Source of the DNA: Lytechinus pictus
Lineage: Eukaryota; Echinodermata; Echinoidea; Temnopleuroida; Toxopneustidae
Assembly: GCF_037042905.1 (NCBI RefSeq)
Contig: NC_087262.1
Location: 21,247,501 to 21,311,500, forward strand
Direction of reading: 5' to 3'
Length of the DNA: 64,000 nt
This document shows positions 61,252 to 64,000 of the stretch, piece by piece. Each line of letters starts with the position of its first letter. The stretch's first letter is position 1. The position numbers were made by a program, and so were the translations under genes. The notes under the pieces are model-generated. The model worked only from the letters and a program-made list of their open reading frames with translations. It was not told the origin of the DNA and searched no databases.

Positions 61252-61854
61252 TTAAAGGGGAATCCAGCCTTGGCCAGAACATGTTGTGTTGGGAATGAGA
61301 AAAATAAATTAAACAGAATGGTGAAAATTTGAAAGAAATCGGACAAGCAATAAGAAAGTTATAGCTGCTTTAAAATTGAGATCACTAATACTATGTAGAT
61401 TTCAAATTAGCAACTGGGTAAGTAAATTATGACAAGGGGCAAGGACAACTTTCCCATAGGCCATGTACTTTATGATCAGGGATTTGTGGTTTTCTCCTAA
61501 GTACCCATTCCCCTGGGGCAGTAATCTAAATATAACCCAGGTAGTATATTGTTTTATGTCCTCATGAAAGAAAAATATAATTTGAAATAAAACTTTTGGG
61601 TAAAATGACATTTTAGCCATAATATGTATTGGAGTACATGGAAGAGTAGTCCTTGCCTTACATCACTATGACATCCCATATGCGGCCAATTTGAAGTCTC
61701 CATGGGTATAGTGATTACCAATATTTACAACTTTTAAAAATTCATAACTTTCTTGTTGTTTGTCCAATATTGTTCAAACTTTCACCTATCAGCTTGTCTG
61801 ATTTTTCTTTTCCTTATAAAAACAAGTTTTTATTTGGGTTGGATTCCCCTTTAA
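61252..61854. mobile_element. TTAA/AAGGGG MITE, family 2
   Basis: TTAAAGGGGAATCCAGCC at the left and GGATTCCCCTTTAA at the right. Directly abuts the previous MITE, sharing TTAA at the junction, which fits a TTAA-targeting (piggyBac-like) transposase. Confidence 0.85.
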
Positions 61855-62855
61855 CTTTTAGACTAAGTGGGTATTATTAGACCAAGTACAGTGTAGACCA
61901 AGTGGCAATTAGACAAAATCTATTTGAGAAGCAGTCACAAATTGGATCAGAGGTTCCTGCTGTGAGCCTTGCCTGTTGCTTGTTGGAAGTAATAATCATA
62001 TCTGAAAGATATCTGTAAAATTATTATGATTTTTCAATTCAATTTTTCAATTTATTTTATTTCATTTTCAACAGAACAAAGTAATGTGGTCAAAATAGTT
62101 ACAATGAACTTATACAGACAAAATAAATTTAGGCATGTACAGTATATGATATTTATCTATAAGTAAAAGTAAAACAGAGTATTATATATAAGCAAAATAT
62201 CATAACCATGTTATGAATATTACAGACATGAGCATATCTGATTGATCATATTTGTAGAAAACCATTTACACTTTAGATAAGGGATTTGTATTAAGCGCTA
62301 TATAAATAAAGAATAGAAACATTTACATATATATAGGTATGAATAGAAACATTGTATCAAGCACTATAAATGTTGCATATCAACTATTGTTATTATTATA
62401 TCTGTCAAGGTTCATTTCATGGTATACTTGGTGGTGTTAAGCATGCACTATATGTTATATTAGATCATTATTAAATACACAAAACTAAGAAATAATTTTG
62501 ATTAAAGCAGATTCAATGCAATCATACAGCACAATTATTGATGCATCACAAAGGCTGTCCGCAATTATAGGTCGCATATCAATGCTTGCTAGCTAATATC
62601 AATACCAGGGTTACTTTGTGCACACATTGGCCTATTGGAATTCGTACACTCAAAAATGCAGAAATTTTAGGTATATCCAATGTTTATGACCATATAACGA
62701 ATCATACAATGCCAGGGAGAACGTATGCATTCAATAAGAAACCTTCAATTACATGTATATGATCCATCTTATATGAAATAGATACAGAATGATTGTTGTA
62801 GAATAGTTAGTTTACTTGTTGTGCGCATGATCACCCACTATACCCGGGCCCTGTT

Positions 62856-63470
62856 TTAAAGGGGTACTCTGGGCTGAAAATACTTATATCTAAATAAATA
62901 GAGTAAAATTAACACAGCAAAATGCTGAAAATTTCATCAAAATCTGATAACAAATAGTGAAGTTATTAAATTTTAAAGTTAAGCAATATATTGTGAAACC
63001 ATTTATATGCTTGTCTTCATGAATATTCATTAGGTGGGCTGATGATGTCACACCCCCACTTTCCCTTTTTTTCATGTTATTGTATGAAATTATTATTGTT
63101 TCATTTTTTCATACATGTGTGAATGATATGTCTCCCTTATAATGAAATAAGTTGCAGCAATGAATATCTAATGCACTAAATCCATTGGCAATCCATTTTT
63201 TTTTAGTTGTTGAAGGAAACAATTTGAATAAACCTAATTTCTTATAATAAAATTTAAAAAAAACAAGTGGGGATATGACATCATCAGTTTGCCCATTGAT
63301 TATTCATGAAGACATGCCTAGAACTGTTTCACCGGAACAATGCAAATCTTTAAAATGCTATAACTTGTTATTCTTCGTTCGATTTTGATCAAATTTTCAG
63401 TGTTAGGAACGTCTGATTTTTGCTCTATCTGTTCAAATTCTATCATTTTCAGCCTGGAGTATCCCTTTAA
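62856..63470. mobile_element. TTAA/AAGGGG MITE, family 3 copy b
   Basis: TTAAAGGGGTACTCTGGGC left, CTGGAGTATCCCTTTAA right, with TTAA at both limits. Relative of 42114-42693. Confidence 0.85.
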
Positions 63471-64000
63471 AGTTTGTTATTTTTTTATACAAATTACATG
63501 ACATTCTTTGAGCTTTTAATTGTAGCACCCTACTTCTCTGTGACAACAAGTTTTTTGAAGCAGGTTCCCTTATTGGTACATTATTTGCATCTTATGTTTT
63601 ATTCATGAATTATATGTAAATTACATTTTTCAGTACCGTATTATATTACATCACCATCCATACTCTAAAATAAGTTGGATTCTAAAATTGTTTATCTTCA
63701 AAGCCTGATGCACATGCAGCTTTCTGTATTTAAAAAAAAAATAAAAGAGGGCTTGCACGATTGCACAATTATGCTAAAGGCAATTCAAGAAATGCTTAAA
63801 TCTTGTCACATTAGCAGTTTCAGAATGATTGAAACCCTTGCCTTTCTGCATTATCTATAGAATTTTTTCTTTTACTTTTTGTATTCATTATTCCCTATTT
63901 CTTTCTTTTTTTATCATTTATGCTGAAAATTATCATCCTTGATGTGCTACTCACTCCCCTGGTTGGCATGACGATCATTATTGTGACCCCATGTGGCCCT
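63471..64000. other. RUFY intron 10, right edge of window
   Basis: No acceptor with a phase-2 continuation of the RUFY coiled coil is recognised. A 61-codon frame at 63675-63860 has no support. Confidence 0.6.

Larger units (their letters stand above)
60187..61928. mobile_element. Possible TTGGTC-armed foldback element hosting two TTAA MITEs
   Basis: Left repeats CATTTGGTCTACACC...TTGGTCTACTAAGC (60187-60280), right repeats GACCAAGTGGCAATTAGAC (61858-61928) in opposite orientation, like 33734-35086. Most of the interior is two MITEs (60772-61251, 61252-61854). Confidence 0.5.

Noticed and set aside
1..64000. CRISPR array, operon, prophage or other prokaryotic system
   Set aside because: Spliced exons, microsatellites, SINE/LINE and hAT elements show a eukaryotic genome; the short tandem arrays have no regular spacer structure.

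Overview
This is a eukaryotic, intron-rich, AT-rich window packed with microsatellites, foldback or miniature inverted-repeat elements and hAT-type ends. The repeat families (TTAA-bounded AAAGGGG elements, CGTATTCTGAAGTC elements, tandem-repeat-ended foldbacks resembling the TU elements described from sea urchins) and a single RUFY gene ancestral to vertebrate RUFY1/2/3 suggest a marine deuterostome, most likely a sea urchin. The organism is inferred from repeat style and one gene; no taxon marker was searched.

The one gene I am sure of is a plus-strand RUFY (RUN and FYVE domain-containing) gene, from the start codon at 43711 to a donor at 59728. It runs off the right edge before the FYVE finger. 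Ten coding exons with matching phases give 453 codons: a RUFY3-like N-terminus, the complete RUN domain and the first coiled coils. An extra copy of the second coding exon (50089-50213) lies just upstream of the real one. It differs by nine substitutions over its first 34 codons, all synonymous, and then stops. A start-codon exon at 29649-29847 ends in the same phase as coding exon 1 and could be an alternative, distal first exon.

The left half holds a previously unmarked candidate gene on the minus strand (20548 down to 17469). Four short exons with good splice sites and matching phases encode a 103-residue single-pass membrane protein: signal peptide, about 24-residue ectodomain with one N-glycosylation sequon, one transmembrane helix, and a proline-containing tail ending in Ser-Gly-Val. 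A possible fifth, upstream exon ends at 23285. A hAT element has inserted 34 bp upstream of the transmembrane exon. I do not recognise the protein.

Layout. 1-2.4 kb: no gene recognised. 2.4-10.6 kb: ACT/AGT and related trinucleotide arrays with nested transposons, including a hAT with a perfect 8-bp target duplication inside an inverted-repeat element inside an AGT array, and a 390-bp palindromic 16-bp-repeat element with a perfect 10-bp target duplication. 10.8-17 kb: a short hAT, GAAA and GTAAG low-complexity DNA, and a 244-bp tandem duplication. 17.4-23.3 kb: the minus-strand candidate gene. 23.8-27.6 kb: an imperfect palindrome with 1.76-kb arms. 29-29.9 kb: poly-G/C tracts and the candidate distal exon. 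30-42 kb: SINE, LINE, hAT, foldback and MITE copies. 42.9-64 kb: the RUFY gene, whose introns carry MITEs, a SINE, a LINE 3' fragment and long microsatellites. Most long uninterrupted reading frames in this window are microsatellite translations or repeat shadows and are not annotated as genes.
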